Made by a program: the position numbers and the translations under genes. Of a stretch of DNA of 64,000 nt, positions 43,748-53,458 are shown in pieces. The stretch lies in assembly GCF_009903685.1 (NCBI RefSeq), contig NZ_JAAABI010000003.1, positions 186,001-250,000 on the forward strand, written 5' to 3'. The notes under the pieces were generated by a model that ran no database searches, had not been told where the DNA came from, and saw only the letters and a program-made list of their open reading frames with translations. Source of the DNA: Flagellimonas ochracea. Its GTDB lineage: Bacteria > Bacteroidota > Bacteroidia > Flavobacteriales > Flavobacteriaceae. The stretch's first letter is position 1. Every line of letters begins with the position of its first letter.

Positions 43748-44698
43748 TTAGAGTGCTAATTCCTTAGGTAGGGAAGACGTATATTTTTTGAGTAGTGTCC
43801 GAAGTTGAGTAGTGCTTCTTAGCCCACATGCCAGTGATACGGCACTTACCTTTTCTCCTTTGGAAAGTAATTGCACCGCTTTTTCCACCCTAAGTTTATC
43901 CAGATAGTTGCCAATGGTTATTCCAGTGGTTTTTTTGAAGAGGCGAGTAAGATTTCGGGGACTCATGTGTACCTTTTCGGCCAAATCTTCGATGGATTTT
44001 TTTATGTCCAGATTCTGGGCCAAGGCATCTTGCACTTGGTGGATTCGAGTTTCAATATGATTGCGGTACTGTAAAAAAACACTGAGTTGGGGGTCGCTTG
44101 GAGAACGACGAAGATAGATGACCACTTCTTTGGCAATTTTGGAAGCAAAGACCGAACCATAGAGTTCCTCTAGTATAAAAAGAGCCAAATCAATTCCTGA
44201 GGATACCCCTGCGCTGGAATACAAGTTGTCATCTTTTACCAGTAATCGGTCCTGTAAAAGGTTAACCTTTGGGAATTTTTGGGCAAAATCCTCGAAATAC
44301 TTCCAATGGGTAGTGCATTCTTTTCCATCCAATAATCCAGCAATGGCCAAAACATAGGCCCCAGTACATATAGAACAAATTTTGGCTTTATTTTGATTCT
44401 GAATTTGGAGCCAATCAAAAAAACGCTGATTTTTTTCTTTAAAACTGCTAGCAAAAAGAAGGTATGATTCCAACCCTGGAATGAAAAGTAAATCGTCCTG
44501 TAAAAGAGAAAAATGGGAATAGGGTTGAAGATTGCCCAATGCAATTCCTGCACTGGATCGTTCTTCAACGCTATTGCCCATCGCTAGGTAATGCGTTTCT
44601 ATTTCAGCTCCATATTCCCTGGCCTCATAAAATAAATGGGCCGGACCAGTGATGTCCAAAAGCTGGACTTCGGGCGGAACAAGGAAGAAAGCACGCAT
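43748..44698 (-). CDS. GlxA-family transcriptional regulator (DJ-1/PfpI + AraC HTH)
   Basis: 316 residues. N-terminal DJ-1/PfpI-like domain (about 1-190) with Cys in CSICTGAYVLAIAG, and C-terminal AraC-type double helix-turn-helix (about 215-316) with DLAEKVHMSPRNLTRLFKKTTG and the second helix pair ending SSLPKEL. Such regulators usually respond to small amines or amino-acid derivatives. It follows pruA by 15 bases and precedes the secreted DJ-1 gene, so it may control either or both. The ligand is not predictable. Confidence 0.87.
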   Translation of the reverse strand: MRAFFLVPPEVQLLDITGPAHLFYEAREYGAEIETHYLAMGNSVEERSSAGIALGNLQPYSHFSLLQDDLLFIPGLESYLLFASSFKEKNQRFFDWLQIQNQNKAKICSICTGAYVLAIAGLLDGKECTTHWKYFEDFAQKFPKVNLLQDRLLVKDDNLYSSAGVSSGIDLALFILEELYGSVFASKIAKEVVIYLRRSPSDPQLSVFLQYRNHIETRIHQVQDALAQNLDIKKSIEDLAEKVHMSPRNLTRLFKKTTGITIGNYLDKLRVEKAVQLLSKGEKVSAVSLACGLRSTTQLRTLLKKYTSSLPKELAL

Positions 44699-44713
44699 GA
44701 ATTAGTTAAAGTG

Positions 44714-46342
44714 TTATCCCAAAAACGGATATCTATAGTCCTCGGGAGTAACAAAAGTTTCCTTGATTAATCTAGGAGATACCCAGCGCAACAAATTCTG
44801 TGCTGAACCTGCCTTATCGTTGGTGCCCGATGCTCGTGCTCCACCGAATGGTTGTTGACCCACAACAGCACCAGTGGGTTTATCATTGATATAAAAATTA
44901 CCAGCGCAGTCTTGCAATGCTTTGGTAGCTTCTTCAATGGCATAGCGGTCTGTGGATAATACAGCTCCTGTTAAAGCATATTCCGAAGTGCCATCTACCA
45001 ATTTCAAAGTATCGGACCAATCTTTGTCCTCATAAACGTAAATTGTCACAACCGGACCGAAAAGCTCAGTACACATAGTGGTATACTTTGGATCTTGGGT
45101 CAAGATCACAGTGGGTTCAATAAAATAACCCACAGACTTGTCGTAAACGCCACCAGCAATAACTTCAACATCTTTATCCTTTTTGGCTTGATCAATATAT
45201 TTGGCCAGTTTATCAAAAGCGCCTTCATGAATTACGGCTGTAACAAAATTGCTCATATCTGCCGGAGATCCCGGTTTGTTGAAAGAGGCAACGTCCGCTT
45301 TTACCAATTCTAATACTTCATTGGCAATGGACTTTGGTAAATAGACCCTTGAAGCGGCACTACACTTTTGCCCCTGTAGTTCAAAAGCACCACGGGTAAT
45401 GGCGGTCGCCACTTGCTTTGGTTTTGCTGAGGGGTGGGCAATAATAAAATCTTTGCCTCCTGTTTCCCCAACAATTCTAGGATAGGTTTTATAGGTATGA
45501 ATATTGGTCCCGATTTGTTTCCAAAGTTCTTTGAATACAAATGTTGAACCCGTAAAATGTAGTCCCGAGAAATCGGGGCTGGAAAGTACGGTGTCCGTAA
45601 TCATAACCGGATCACCGAAAAGTACATTGATTACACCATCCGGAAGTCCGGCCTCTTTAAATACGTCAATGATGACCTTTGCAGAGAAAACTTGGCTATC
45701 GCTGGGTTTCCATATAACCACATTGCCCATCATGGCCGCACTGGCCGGAAGGTTACCCGCAATGGCCGTAAAATTGAATGGGGTTATAGCATAAACAAAG
45801 CCTTCCAACGGACGGTATTCCACACGGTTCCAAATACCTTCGGAGGATTCAGGTTGTTCATTATATATCTGGGACATAAACTCCACGTTGAAGCGCAAAA
45901 AATCAATGAGCTCACATGCCGCATCTATTTCTGCTTGGTGGATGGTCTTGGATTGCGCCATCATGGTGGCGGCGTTTATTTTTGCCCGATAGGGACCTGC
46001 TAATAACTCGGCTGCTTTTAAGAAGATGGCGGCACGTTGTTCCCAAGGCAGGTTGGCCCACGCTTCTCTGCTTTCAAGCCCATTGGCAATGGCCTCCTCA
46101 ACATGTTTTTTTTCAGCCAAATGGTATTGCCCGACCACGTGTTGATGTTCGTGAGGTGGGGACATTGGTTTGGTGTTTCCTGTTTTTATTTCCTTGGACC
46201 CAATATAAAGGGGAACTTCCACATTTCCCGTATAATAGGCATTGTATTGTTGAAGGACTTCTTCCCGTTCTGGTGTGCCGGGGGCATAACTTTTTACAGG
46301 TTCGTTAAAGGCTGTTGGAACTTGAAAAAAACCGTTTCCCAT
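44714..46342 (-). CDS. pruA: L-glutamate gamma-semialdehyde (1-pyrroline-5-carboxylate) dehydrogenase
   Basis: 542 residues, the stand-alone type. ALDH features: TPFNFTAIAGNLPASAA, FTGSTFVFKELW, catalytic Glu in ETGGKDF and catalytic Cys in GQKCSAASRVY. It oxidises glutamate semialdehyde to glutamate in proline and arginine breakdown. No proline dehydrogenase gene is adjacent. A perfect -7 box lies 32 bases upstream, and the GlxA-type regulator gene follows in the same direction. Confidence 0.95.
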   Translation of the reverse strand: MGNGFFQVPTAFNEPVKSYAPGTPEREEVLQQYNAYYTGNVEVPLYIGSKEIKTGNTKPMSPPHEHQHVVGQYHLAEKKHVEEAIANGLESREAWANLPWEQRAAIFLKAAELLAGPYRAKINAATMMAQSKTIHQAEIDAACELIDFLRFNVEFMSQIYNEQPESSEGIWNRVEYRPLEGFVYAITPFNFTAIAGNLPASAAMMGNVVIWKPSDSQVFSAKVIIDVFKEAGLPDGVINVLFGDPVMITDTVLSSPDFSGLHFTGSTFVFKELWKQIGTNIHTYKTYPRIVGETGGKDFIIAHPSAKPKQVATAITRGAFELQGQKCSAASRVYLPKSIANEVLELVKADVASFNKPGSPADMSNFVTAVIHEGAFDKLAKYIDQAKKDKDVEVIAGGVYDKSVGYFIEPTVILTQDPKYTTMCTELFGPVVTIYVYEDKDWSDTLKLVDGTSEYALTGAVLSTDRYAIEEATKALQDCAGNFYINDKPTGAVVGQQPFGGARASGTNDKAGSAQNLLRWVSPRLIKETFVTPEDYRYPFLG

Positions 46343-46373
46343 GATGTTGCTTTTTTGGTGTTAAAAATTCCAT

Positions 46374-46381
46374 CAAAGGTA
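46374..46381 (-). promoter_or_regulatory. -7 box of the pruA promoter
   Basis: Minus-strand TACCTTTG, perfect TAnnTTTG match, 32 bases before the pruA start codon. Confidence 0.5.
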
Positions 46382-46415
46382 GTGAATCGAACAGCGAATA
46401 GAAAAAGATCTTTGA

Positions 46416-46802
46416 TCAGTTTATGGCAAAAGGAGCAGCAAACTTAAAAGTGGGTATGTCCACCTCAAATTCTTCGGTTGTGGTAAAGTTCACCATTTGA
46501 TAAAACCCTTGCATGGCACCAATGGGAGAGGCTAAAAGGCAGCCAGAACTGTAGGTGTGGGATTTTCCAGGTTTGATTACTGGTTTTCTGCCAACAACAC
46601 CCTCGCCATCTACGGTCTCCATTTCTTTAAGGGCATCGAAAATGTCCCAATGTCTTGCGGTCAATTGAACGGTGTCTTTGCTTAGGTTTTCTATGGTAAT
46701 GTTATACCCAAAAGCATAGTGCATTTTGTAGTTTTTAAAAAAAGTGCCTTCAAATGTGGTTTTAACCGAAACCTTTATCCCTTTGGTAACTTGCGTGAAC
46801 AT
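46416..46802 (-). CDS. apaG: ApaG family protein
   Basis: 128 residues, a single ApaG (DUF525) beta-sandwich domain: YNITIENLSKDTVQLTARHWDIFDA, VVGRKPVIKPGKSHTYSSGC and GAMQGFYQMV. ApaG has been linked to Co2+/Mg2+ resistance in enterobacteria; the biochemical role is unsettled. It begins three bases after the DUF3667 stop, at the end of a three-gene run started by the T9SS plug gene. Confidence 0.92.
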   Translation of the reverse strand: MFTQVTKGIKVSVKTTFEGTFFKNYKMHYAFGYNITIENLSKDTVQLTARHWDIFDALKEMETVDGEGVVGRKPVIKPGKSHTYSSGCLLASPIGAMQGFYQMVNFTTTEEFEVDIPTFKFAAPFAIN

Positions 46803-46805
46803 AAT

Positions 46806-48002
46806 TCAATAGGTAAAAACACTCCCAGTTAACAACATGATTACCGCAAACAATGCCAAAATGGTAAACACCGTGTTCAAAAAGAGGTATTTCAAAATCG
46901 TTTTAAATCTTCCTTGCCCATAAAATTTTCGCATCGCCTTGTACAGATATATTCCGAAAACCAACAAAAAAATACCAGCGGTCGATGTATCAAAAATTGT
47001 GTCTATTATCAAGCTAAGGAGAAGCAATATAAACAATAATGATTGGTTGTGGAAACTAAAGATCAGATGATCGGTGTAGGTATATTTTTTTCTGATGTAG
47101 ACCAACGAAATGAACACCGCAAAGATCGGCAAAAAGAAAAATATAACAAAAGGCAGCTTGGACAGGGTTGCATTGATGAAACTTCCCGGTTGCCGAATAA
47201 CCTTCAACAGACTGCTGGAGAAATTGAATGCCATTTTGTTGTTCAACGTATTGTCGACACCATACTTTTCCATGGAATCATCAAAACTTTCCAGTCCATC
47301 ATGGCGTATCATATTTGAGAAAAATTCCATTTTGGAAGATAATCCATTGACTCCAGAACCATGCTTAATGGTTTGAAAGTAGCCCCTTGGGTCGGCCAGC
47401 ATTAAAGAATCTCGCTCAATTTCCTGTATGTTGGCCTCAAAAACTCCCAAGGAATCCAGTTGCTCCATCGTTTGCACTACCTCGGCATTTTTGGCACCCA
47501 AGGAATCGAGCTTCAGGAGTGCTTTCTCTGCTTGCTTTTGAATCTCAGCATTATCCGCAGAGATTTTACCGGTGGACATATCAAAAGAAAAAGGATTGCT
47601 ATTGTTTGGTCCTCCCTCTAAGCTCTTCGCTGCTTTGTCCCAGCTACTGAAACTGTTGTTATAGCTGAACATCAAAAAATAAAGGAAAGCCAGGCTTAAC
47701 AAAAATCGAAATGGATTGGTGTAGGTCACCCGTTTTCCCAGTACATAGTCCTTTGTGATGCTGCCGGGTCTCAGCAAAAGGGAATAAAGTGTCTTTAGCA
47801 GCTTTGAATCGTAGTTGATAAGGCTTGAAAAAAACTCATCAAAAAAATCCTTAAGAACCAGTTTCTTGGTACTGTTGGCCTGAGAGCAGTTGGGGCAGTA
47901 TTTATCGCTTATATCCAAAATGTGGCCACAGTTTAGGCATTCCGTACCCCTAAATTTGAGTTCGTACCTTCCTTTGGAGATTAAACCATTTTTTTTGCCC
48001 AC
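46806..48002 (-). CDS. DUF3667-family membrane protein with zinc ribbon
   Basis: 398 residues. The N-terminal zinc ribbon has two CxxC pairs (ECLNCG and YCPNCS, about residues 19-39), followed by VLKDFFDEFFSSLINYDSKLLKTLYSLL, the DUF3667 signature. Five or so membrane segments lie at about 95-115 and in the C-terminal 130 residues, separated by a hydrophilic stretch (about 120-265) with acidic helices. Function unknown. It sits between the T9SS plug gene and apaG in one operon. Confidence 0.8.
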   Translation of the reverse strand: MGKKNGLISKGRYELKFRGTECLNCGHILDISDKYCPNCSQANSTKKLVLKDFFDEFFSSLINYDSKLLKTLYSLLLRPGSITKDYVLGKRVTYTNPFRFLLSLAFLYFLMFSYNNSFSSWDKAAKSLEGGPNNSNPFSFDMSTGKISADNAEIQKQAEKALLKLDSLGAKNAEVVQTMEQLDSLGVFEANIQEIERDSLMLADPRGYFQTIKHGSGVNGLSSKMEFFSNMIRHDGLESFDDSMEKYGVDNTLNNKMAFNFSSSLLKVIRQPGSFINATLSKLPFVIFFFLPIFAVFISLVYIRKKYTYTDHLIFSFHNQSLLFILLLLSLIIDTIFDTSTAGIFLLVFGIYLYKAMRKFYGQGRFKTILKYLFLNTVFTILALFAVIMLLTGSVFTY

Positions 48003-48027
48003 GGAAAAATATTTTTCCTAAAGATAA

Positions 48028-49272
48028 TTAATTGCTGATGTTTCTAGAATTGACCGAACCAATCCCGATGATGCTGTCATAGAGCTCACCGAAATCCCTA
48101 TAATAAACTAGAATAAGGTAGTTGTTCTCGGTGAAATGAAAATTGCCGCTCACATAGTTCAGGTCAATGTTGCCATCAGAACGTTCAACCACATATTTAT
48201 AATTGTAAAAGCCTTGTTTCATGGTTAAGGTAAGTTCCATGTTGCCACTTTCTGGATTGAAGACCATCTTATTCTCTTCCCCAAGATCATAGTTGTTGAA
48301 TTTTCCGATAACAAAAACATTGTCCAAACCAATTTCATTGGAATAGGGCAGGCTAAAATGCACTTTGGAATACTCGGCTTCGCGGGAATCATCCTCTCCC
48401 TGTAACGTTCGCACCACAAAATCACCATTGATGTCCGGAAAGTAGGTGTAAGACTGATCATAGCGGTATTCGTTCGGGAAAAGATAGTGGTGGTAGAGTT
48501 CCTTAAACTCAATTTTGGAAACGGCAAAAGTGGGAGACCGAAGGTCTTTGGTGTCGAAATTCAAAAACTCGTTTCCACCATAAAAGCTCGTTTCTTGATC
48601 GTATTTATACACCAATTCGGTACCAATGGTAAACTGTGGTTTTATGTCGTAGCGTGCTGTAGGCCAAAAATGATTCTGGATTATGGCAACCTTTATCTCT
48701 CTTTTTGGATTGACCACAGGGAAGCCAGCCGTATTGATATAAAACTGAACCACCTGTTTCTCCATCAAGAAGTTAAAATCCCGGGAACGCTTTACCGTAC
48801 CTGAGACCGAAACTGGATTGCGGTATACTACGAAACGTCTCGAAAACTGTATTTCCCCATAGCTGTTGTAAATTTCCAAGACATAATTTCCAGTTACTTT
48901 AAGCCGTACATTTTCATTGGGAAGGGTCAATCGGTAATTGGAATAGGGCTGAAGGGTATTATAACTGTTTTCGTAGTTGATGATTCTTTGATTGTCCATA
49001 CCAACCAGGTATTGCGATTTCAACAGTTGGGATGGGGTCCAGTCGTAGTCGCAATGGATTATTTTATAGTAGTAGTCTTGCTCACTGGCCGTAAGATCAT
49101 CAAATTCAAGCAAAATATTCTCGCCGAGTTGCACCACTGGAAATTGATCTTCGGTAGGGCCTTTGAAAATAACTGTTTTAATATGGTATGGGGGATTGAC
49201 TTCTTCCTGCACCTGGGCAAAAAGTCCTGTAGCACAAAAAACCAATAAAACTTGTTTGATCAAAAAACGCAT
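48028..49272 (-). CDS. type IX secretion system plug protein (DUF5103)
   Basis: 414 residues. Signal peptide MRFLIKQVLLVFCATGLFAQ, then beta-rich domains with HCDYDWTPSQLLKSQYLVG near 90, PYSNYRLTLPNENVRLKVTGNYVLEI near 125, and a C-terminal immunoglobulin-like part with VFVIGKFNNYDLGEENKM. This is the layout of the DUF5103/plug protein, which closes the periplasmic side of the SprA translocon. With porT it is the second T9SS gene in the window, so the system is present. It leads an operon with DUF3667 and apaG. Confidence 0.82.
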   Translation of the reverse strand: MRFLIKQVLLVFCATGLFAQVQEEVNPPYHIKTVIFKGPTEDQFPVVQLGENILLEFDDLTASEQDYYYKIIHCDYDWTPSQLLKSQYLVGMDNQRIINYENSYNTLQPYSNYRLTLPNENVRLKVTGNYVLEIYNSYGEIQFSRRFVVYRNPVSVSGTVKRSRDFNFLMEKQVVQFYINTAGFPVVNPKREIKVAIIQNHFWPTARYDIKPQFTIGTELVYKYDQETSFYGGNEFLNFDTKDLRSPTFAVSKIEFKELYHHYLFPNEYRYDQSYTYFPDINGDFVVRTLQGEDDSREAEYSKVHFSLPYSNEIGLDNVFVIGKFNNYDLGEENKMVFNPESGNMELTLTMKQGFYNYKYVVERSDGNIDLNYVSGNFHFTENNYLILVYYRDFGELYDSIIGIGSVNSRNISN

Positions 49273-49382
49273 TTAGGGCATATTTTGGAGGTAAAGGTAA
49301 ACAAAAAGTATGCCCATCAAATTTGACTCGATGTAATTCCAATTTTAATGGATAATAATTATGAAAACAATCCTTTAAGTAC

Positions 49383-49390
49383 TAAATTTG
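49383..49390 (+). promoter_or_regulatory. -7 box of the nqr operon promoter
   Basis: TAAATTTG, perfect TAnnTTTG match followed by CGCC, 33 bases before nqrA. No TTG at the expected -33 distance. Confidence 0.5.
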
Positions 49391-49423
49391 CGCCAATTTC
49401 GATAACAAAAGGTCTACAACAAT

Positions 49424-50776
49424 ATGTCCAAAGACATCCGGATTAAAAAGGGGTTGAACATCAATCTCGTAGGGGCAGCAGAACATACTACTTCCAAAGC
49501 CGTTTCTAGCAACACATATGCCCTAAACCTAAACGATTTTCACGGGATTACTCCCAAAATGCTGGTTAAAGAAGGAGAAGAGGTGAAAGCAGGGGAGCCT
49601 TTGTTCTATGACAAAAAAATGCAGGATATGCACTTTGTTTCCCCGGTGAGCGGAGAATTGGTGGAGATTGTGCGCGGGGCACGAAGACGTATACTTACGC
49701 TCAAAGTATTGGCTGACAAAGAGCAGGATTACATGATTCACAAAGTTCCTGATTTGGATACTGCGGATGCTGAAGAGCTCAAAACCTATTTGTTGCAGAC
49801 AGGAGGATGGCCTTTCATCAAACAACGTCCTTATGACATTATCGCAAACCCCCAAAAAACCCCAAAGGCGATTTTTATTTCCGGATATACCACAGCACCT
49901 TTGGCAGCCGAGTTGGATTATGTATTGCAGGATAAAAGACAAGAAATGCAAGCGGCCATTACAGCACTTGCCAAGCTCACCCCTGGAAAGATACATGTCT
50001 CAGTGGGCAAGAAAGGAGATTCTGTTTTGGAAAGAATGAAAGGTGTTGAACTCCACAAGGTTTCTGGACCTCATCCTGCAGGTTTGGTGGGTACCCAAAT
50101 CAATAAAATTGATCCAGTGAACAAAGGAGAGGTCGTTTGGACCATCACCCCACAGGATTTGGTGATTATGGGCGAATTGTTGTTGACAGGAAAGTTCAAT
50201 GCAGAACGTGTTGTGGCCTTGGCGGGTTCGGTAATTAAGAACCCAAAATACTATGTCACTAAAATTGGTGCTGAGATTTCCACATTCTTATATGCAAGTG
50301 GTGTAAAGCAGGAAAAATTCCGATTGATCAACGGTGATGTGCTCACCGGATCAAAAACAAATACAGAAGGATATTTAGGGTTTTACAACAATACCGTTAC
50401 GGCGATACCAGAAGGCGACGATTATGAATTCTTTGGGTGGAACAAACCTGTTTTTGATAAAATCTCCTCGACAAGGGCATTGACCTTCTCTTGGTTGCAA
50501 CCCAATAAGAAATACGACTTGGATACCAATACCAATGGAGAACACCGAGCTTTTGTGGTAACGGGCCGCTATGAAGAGGTTTTCCCAATGGATATTTATC
50601 CTTTGCAACTTTTAAAGGCATGTATGGTAAAGGATTTGGATGAAATGGAACAATTGGGACTCTACGAAGTGGCGCCCGAGGACTTTTCATTAACTGAATT
50701 TATATGTATCTCAAAACAACCACATCAACAAATAATCAGGGAAGGATTGGATTTATTACAAGAAGAAATAGGATAA
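49424..50776 (+). CDS. nqrA: Na+-translocating NADH:quinone reductase subunit A
   Basis: 450 residues. The N-terminal barrel-sandwich (TPKMLVKEGEEVKAGEPLFYDKK, FVSPVSGELVEI) and KVSGPHPAGLVGTQINKIDP are typical of NqrA, the cytoplasmic subunit associated with quinone binding. It is the first gene of the six-gene nqr operon, with nqrB starting three bases later. The preceding 151 bases hold a perfect -7 box. Confidence 0.96.
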   Translation: MSKDIRIKKGLNINLVGAAEHTTSKAVSSNTYALNLNDFHGITPKMLVKEGEEVKAGEPLFYDKKMQDMHFVSPVSGELVEIVRGARRRILTLKVLADKEQDYMIHKVPDLDTADAEELKTYLLQTGGWPFIKQRPYDIIANPQKTPKAIFISGYTTAPLAAELDYVLQDKRQEMQAAITALAKLTPGKIHVSVGKKGDSVLERMKGVELHKVSGPHPAGLVGTQINKIDPVNKGEVVWTITPQDLVIMGELLLTGKFNAERVVALAGSVIKNPKYYVTKIGAEISTFLYASGVKQEKFRLINGDVLTGSKTNTEGYLGFYNNTVTAIPEGDDYEFFGWNKPVFDKISSTRALTFSWLQPNKKYDLDTNTNGEHRAFVVTGRYEEVFPMDIYPLQLLKACMVKDLDEMEQLGLYEVAPEDFSLTEFICISKQPHQQIIREGLDLLQEEIG

Positions 50777-50779
50777 GTT

Positions 50780-52045
50780 ATGGGATTGAAAGAAAAAATG
50801 CATGAAATCAAATTAAAGTATCAGGGCAAAAAAATGGCTCCAGCCTTTAATGCCTTCCATACTTTTTTGTTCACACCTAATGAAACGACACACTCAGGTA
50901 GTCACTTAAGAGCAGTGGACGATTTGAAGCGTACCATGAACACGGTCATTTTGGCCTTGGTTCCTTGCTTGTTGTTCGGAATCTTCAATGCAGGATATCA
51001 ACATTATTCAGCCATTAATGGTTTCCCAGAAAACTTCTCGCTTTTTGAGCATTTTATCAATTGGGAAAACTTCATTTTGGGAGCGACAACGGTTTTGCCG
51101 TTAGTTGTGGTTTCTTATGGGGTGGGATTGTTAGTGGAATTTATTTTTGCCGTGATCAAGGGCCACGAAGTAGAAGAGGGCTATTTGGTAACTGGAATGT
51201 TGGTTCCGTTGATCGTGCCCATTGATACACCGCTTTGGATGTTGGCTGTTGCAGTTGTTTTTGGTGTCGTCATCGGAAAAGAAGTGTTTGGGGGGACGGG
51301 TATGAACATTTTGAATCCTGCCTTGACCATTCGGGCCTTCCTGTTTTTTGCCTATCCTACGTGGATGAGCGGTGATAAAGTATGGGTGCACGATGCCGTT
51401 GAACGCGCAGGAACGGCCGATGCAATTTCGGGAGAGACCATTCTAGGTTATCTCGCACAAGGAAATAATACAGAAATGTATGCCAAATACGACCTTTCCG
51501 AAATGTTTTTTGGATTTATTCCCGGTTCTGTCGGAGAAACTTCAACTTTACTAATACTTCTGGGAGGTCTCTTTCTGATTTTCACCAAAATAGCAAGTTG
51601 GAGAATTATGTTGAGCGCCGTACTGGGATCTTTGGCCATGGGCTTAATTTTCAATATGGTGGTAGATTTTGGCTGGATTCCCGAATACAGCAAGTTCTAC
51701 GGATTGATGAGTTTTGATTTCTGGCAGCATCTTATTGTAGGCGGATTGGCATTTGGAATTGTTTATATGGCCACGGACCCCGTAACCGGTTCACAGACCA
51801 ACAAGGGAAAATGGATTTATGGATTCCTGATCGGTTTTATTTCCGTGATGATCCGGGTTTTCAATCCTGGTTATCCCGAAGGTGTTTTCTTGGCCATTCT
51901 GCTAATGAATGTTTTTGCACCAACCATTGATCATTATGTAATACGTGGCAACGTAAGGCGACGAATGAAACGTATGAAAAATGCAACCATATTGCCGGAT
52001 ACCGTGGATGGTGCCGGAGCTGAATTAAAAGCTGAAACTGTATAA
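50780..52045 (+). CDS. nqrB: Na+-translocating NADH:quinone reductase subunit B
   Basis: 421 residues with about ten membrane segments. Signature parts include GKEVFGGTGMNILNPALT. The covalent FMN site is expected at T220 in DAISGET; ApbE sites usually read S-G-A-T, so the Ala is replaced by Glu here. NqrB carries FMN and a riboflavin and is part of the Na+ path. It is in tight operon order with nqrA and nqrC. Confidence 0.95.
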   Translation: MGLKEKMHEIKLKYQGKKMAPAFNAFHTFLFTPNETTHSGSHLRAVDDLKRTMNTVILALVPCLLFGIFNAGYQHYSAINGFPENFSLFEHFINWENFILGATTVLPLVVVSYGVGLLVEFIFAVIKGHEVEEGYLVTGMLVPLIVPIDTPLWMLAVAVVFGVVIGKEVFGGTGMNILNPALTIRAFLFFAYPTWMSGDKVWVHDAVERAGTADAISGETILGYLAQGNNTEMYAKYDLSEMFFGFIPGSVGETSTLLILLGGLFLIFTKIASWRIMLSAVLGSLAMGLIFNMVVDFGWIPEYSKFYGLMSFDFWQHLIVGGLAFGIVYMATDPVTGSQTNKGKWIYGFLIGFISVMIRVFNPGYPEGVFLAILLMNVFAPTIDHYVIRGNVRRRMKRMKNATILPDTVDGAGAELKAETV

Positions 52046-52048
52046 ATT

Positions 52049-52798
52049 ATGGCGATGAATACCGAAAAAAACAGCTACACTGTCATATTTGCCATCGTTA
52101 TGGTAGTGGTCGTTGGTTCCATTCTGGCCTATCTGGCATCAGGATTGAGACCTAGAATTGACGAAAACGAGAGGTTTGAAAAGCAACAGAACATTCTGTA
52201 CGCCATGGGCGTGAACGAGAACACCCCAGATAGTGGGGTCAACTTTGTTCCAACTGACATCGTGGAAGAAAAGTTCAATGAGTATATCATAGAACAATAC
52301 GTGTTGGTCAATGGTGAAAAAGTTCCGAATGATGAAGCCTTTCTAATAGACATGAAAAAAGAATTGAACAAGATCAAAAATGGTAACGATGCAAGGTTGC
52401 CTGTCTTTGTAGGTGAAAAGAATGGTGAAAAGTCATATATCCTTCCCATGCATGGAAAAGGACTTTGGGACGCCATATGGGGTTTCATCTCTGTGGATGA
52501 CAATATGGTAGTTCAGGGGGTGTATTTTGACCATAAGGCCGAAACCCCTGGATTGGGTGCTAATATTAAAATGCGCTTTTTCATGGACGATTTCAAAGGA
52601 GAGTCTTTATTGGAGGGAAATAGCTATGCTGGAATAGATGTTGCAAAAGGAAACAACGATCCATTGAACAACAACAAAGACGACAATGAAGTCGACGCCT
52701 TGGCTGGGGCTACAATTACTGGCAATGGAGTTTCTGCCATGATCAAGGAAACCTTGAACGTATACAAACCGTATTTAGAAACAATCAGAAAAAATTAG
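52049..52798 (+). CDS. nqrC: Na+-translocating NADH:quinone reductase subunit C
   Basis: 249 residues. One N-terminal membrane segment (about 10-30) precedes a periplasmic flavin domain. The ApbE-dependent flavinylation motif D-A-L-A-G-A-T is at 216-222, with T222 the predicted FMN attachment residue. AETPGLGANIKMRFF is another family signature. An apbE-like gene lies 3.2 kb downstream in the same cluster. Confidence 0.95.
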   Translation: MAMNTEKNSYTVIFAIVMVVVVGSILAYLASGLRPRIDENERFEKQQNILYAMGVNENTPDSGVNFVPTDIVEEKFNEYIIEQYVLVNGEKVPNDEAFLIDMKKELNKIKNGNDARLPVFVGEKNGEKSYILPMHGKGLWDAIWGFISVDDNMVVQGVYFDHKAETPGLGANIKMRFFMDDFKGESLLEGNSYAGIDVAKGNNDPLNNNKDDNEVDALAGATITGNGVSAMIKETLNVYKPYLETIRKN

Positions 52799-52799
52799 G

Positions 52800-53447
52800 A
52801 TGGCACTACTTTCAAAAAAAGATGCAAATCTTATTCTAGATCCCTTGGCGGACAATAACCCTATTACTATCCAGGTATTGGGTATTTGCTCTGCACTGGC
52901 GATAACCGCAGAATTGAAGGCCTCGGTGGTAATGGCCATATCCGTACTCTTTGTAATGGGAGTTGGGAATGTGGTGATTTCCTTGCTAAGGAATGTAATC
53001 CCTTCAAAAATTAGAATTATCGTACAACTTATTGTTGTTGCTACCTTGGTGATTATCGTAGATCAAGTCTTAAAAGCTTTTGCTTACGAATTGAGCAAAA
53101 CACTCTCAGTATTCGTTGGACTGATAATTACAAACTGTATTATCATGGGACGTTTTGAAGCGTTTGCCCTGGGTAATGGCATTCGCAGATCGTTTTTGGA
53201 CGGTATTGGTAATGCCCTGGGCTATGGGGTAATTCTTATTATCGTTGGCTTTTTTAGGGAACTTTTGGGTTCCGGAACACTATTTGGAATTCCTGTACTG
53301 GGAGACCCCATCGCAAAAACCGGTTTGTATTCCATCGGTTATGAGAACAATGGATTTATGATTATCCCGCCTGCGGCGTTGATTGTTGTAGGAATTATTA
53401 TCTGGGTACAACGTTCCAGAAATAGAGCACTAATCGAAGAAGCATAA
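52800..53447 (+). CDS. nqrD: Na+-translocating NADH:quinone reductase subunit D
   Basis: 215 residues, six membrane segments, homologous to RnfE. ILGICSALAITAELKASVVMA and IITNCIIMGRFEAFALGN carry the conserved Cys (in GICSALA and TNCIIMGR) that bind the intramembrane iron-sulfur centre shared with NqrE. It starts one base after the nqrC stop. Confidence 0.95.
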   Translation: MALLSKKDANLILDPLADNNPITIQVLGICSALAITAELKASVVMAISVLFVMGVGNVVISLLRNVIPSKIRIIVQLIVVATLVIIVDQVLKAFAYELSKTLSVFVGLIITNCIIMGRFEAFALGNGIRRSFLDGIGNALGYGVILIIVGFFRELLGSGTLFGIPVLGDPIAKTGLYSIGYENNGFMIIPPAALIVVGIIIWVQRSRNRALIEEA

Positions 53448-53458
53448 ATATTGGTATT

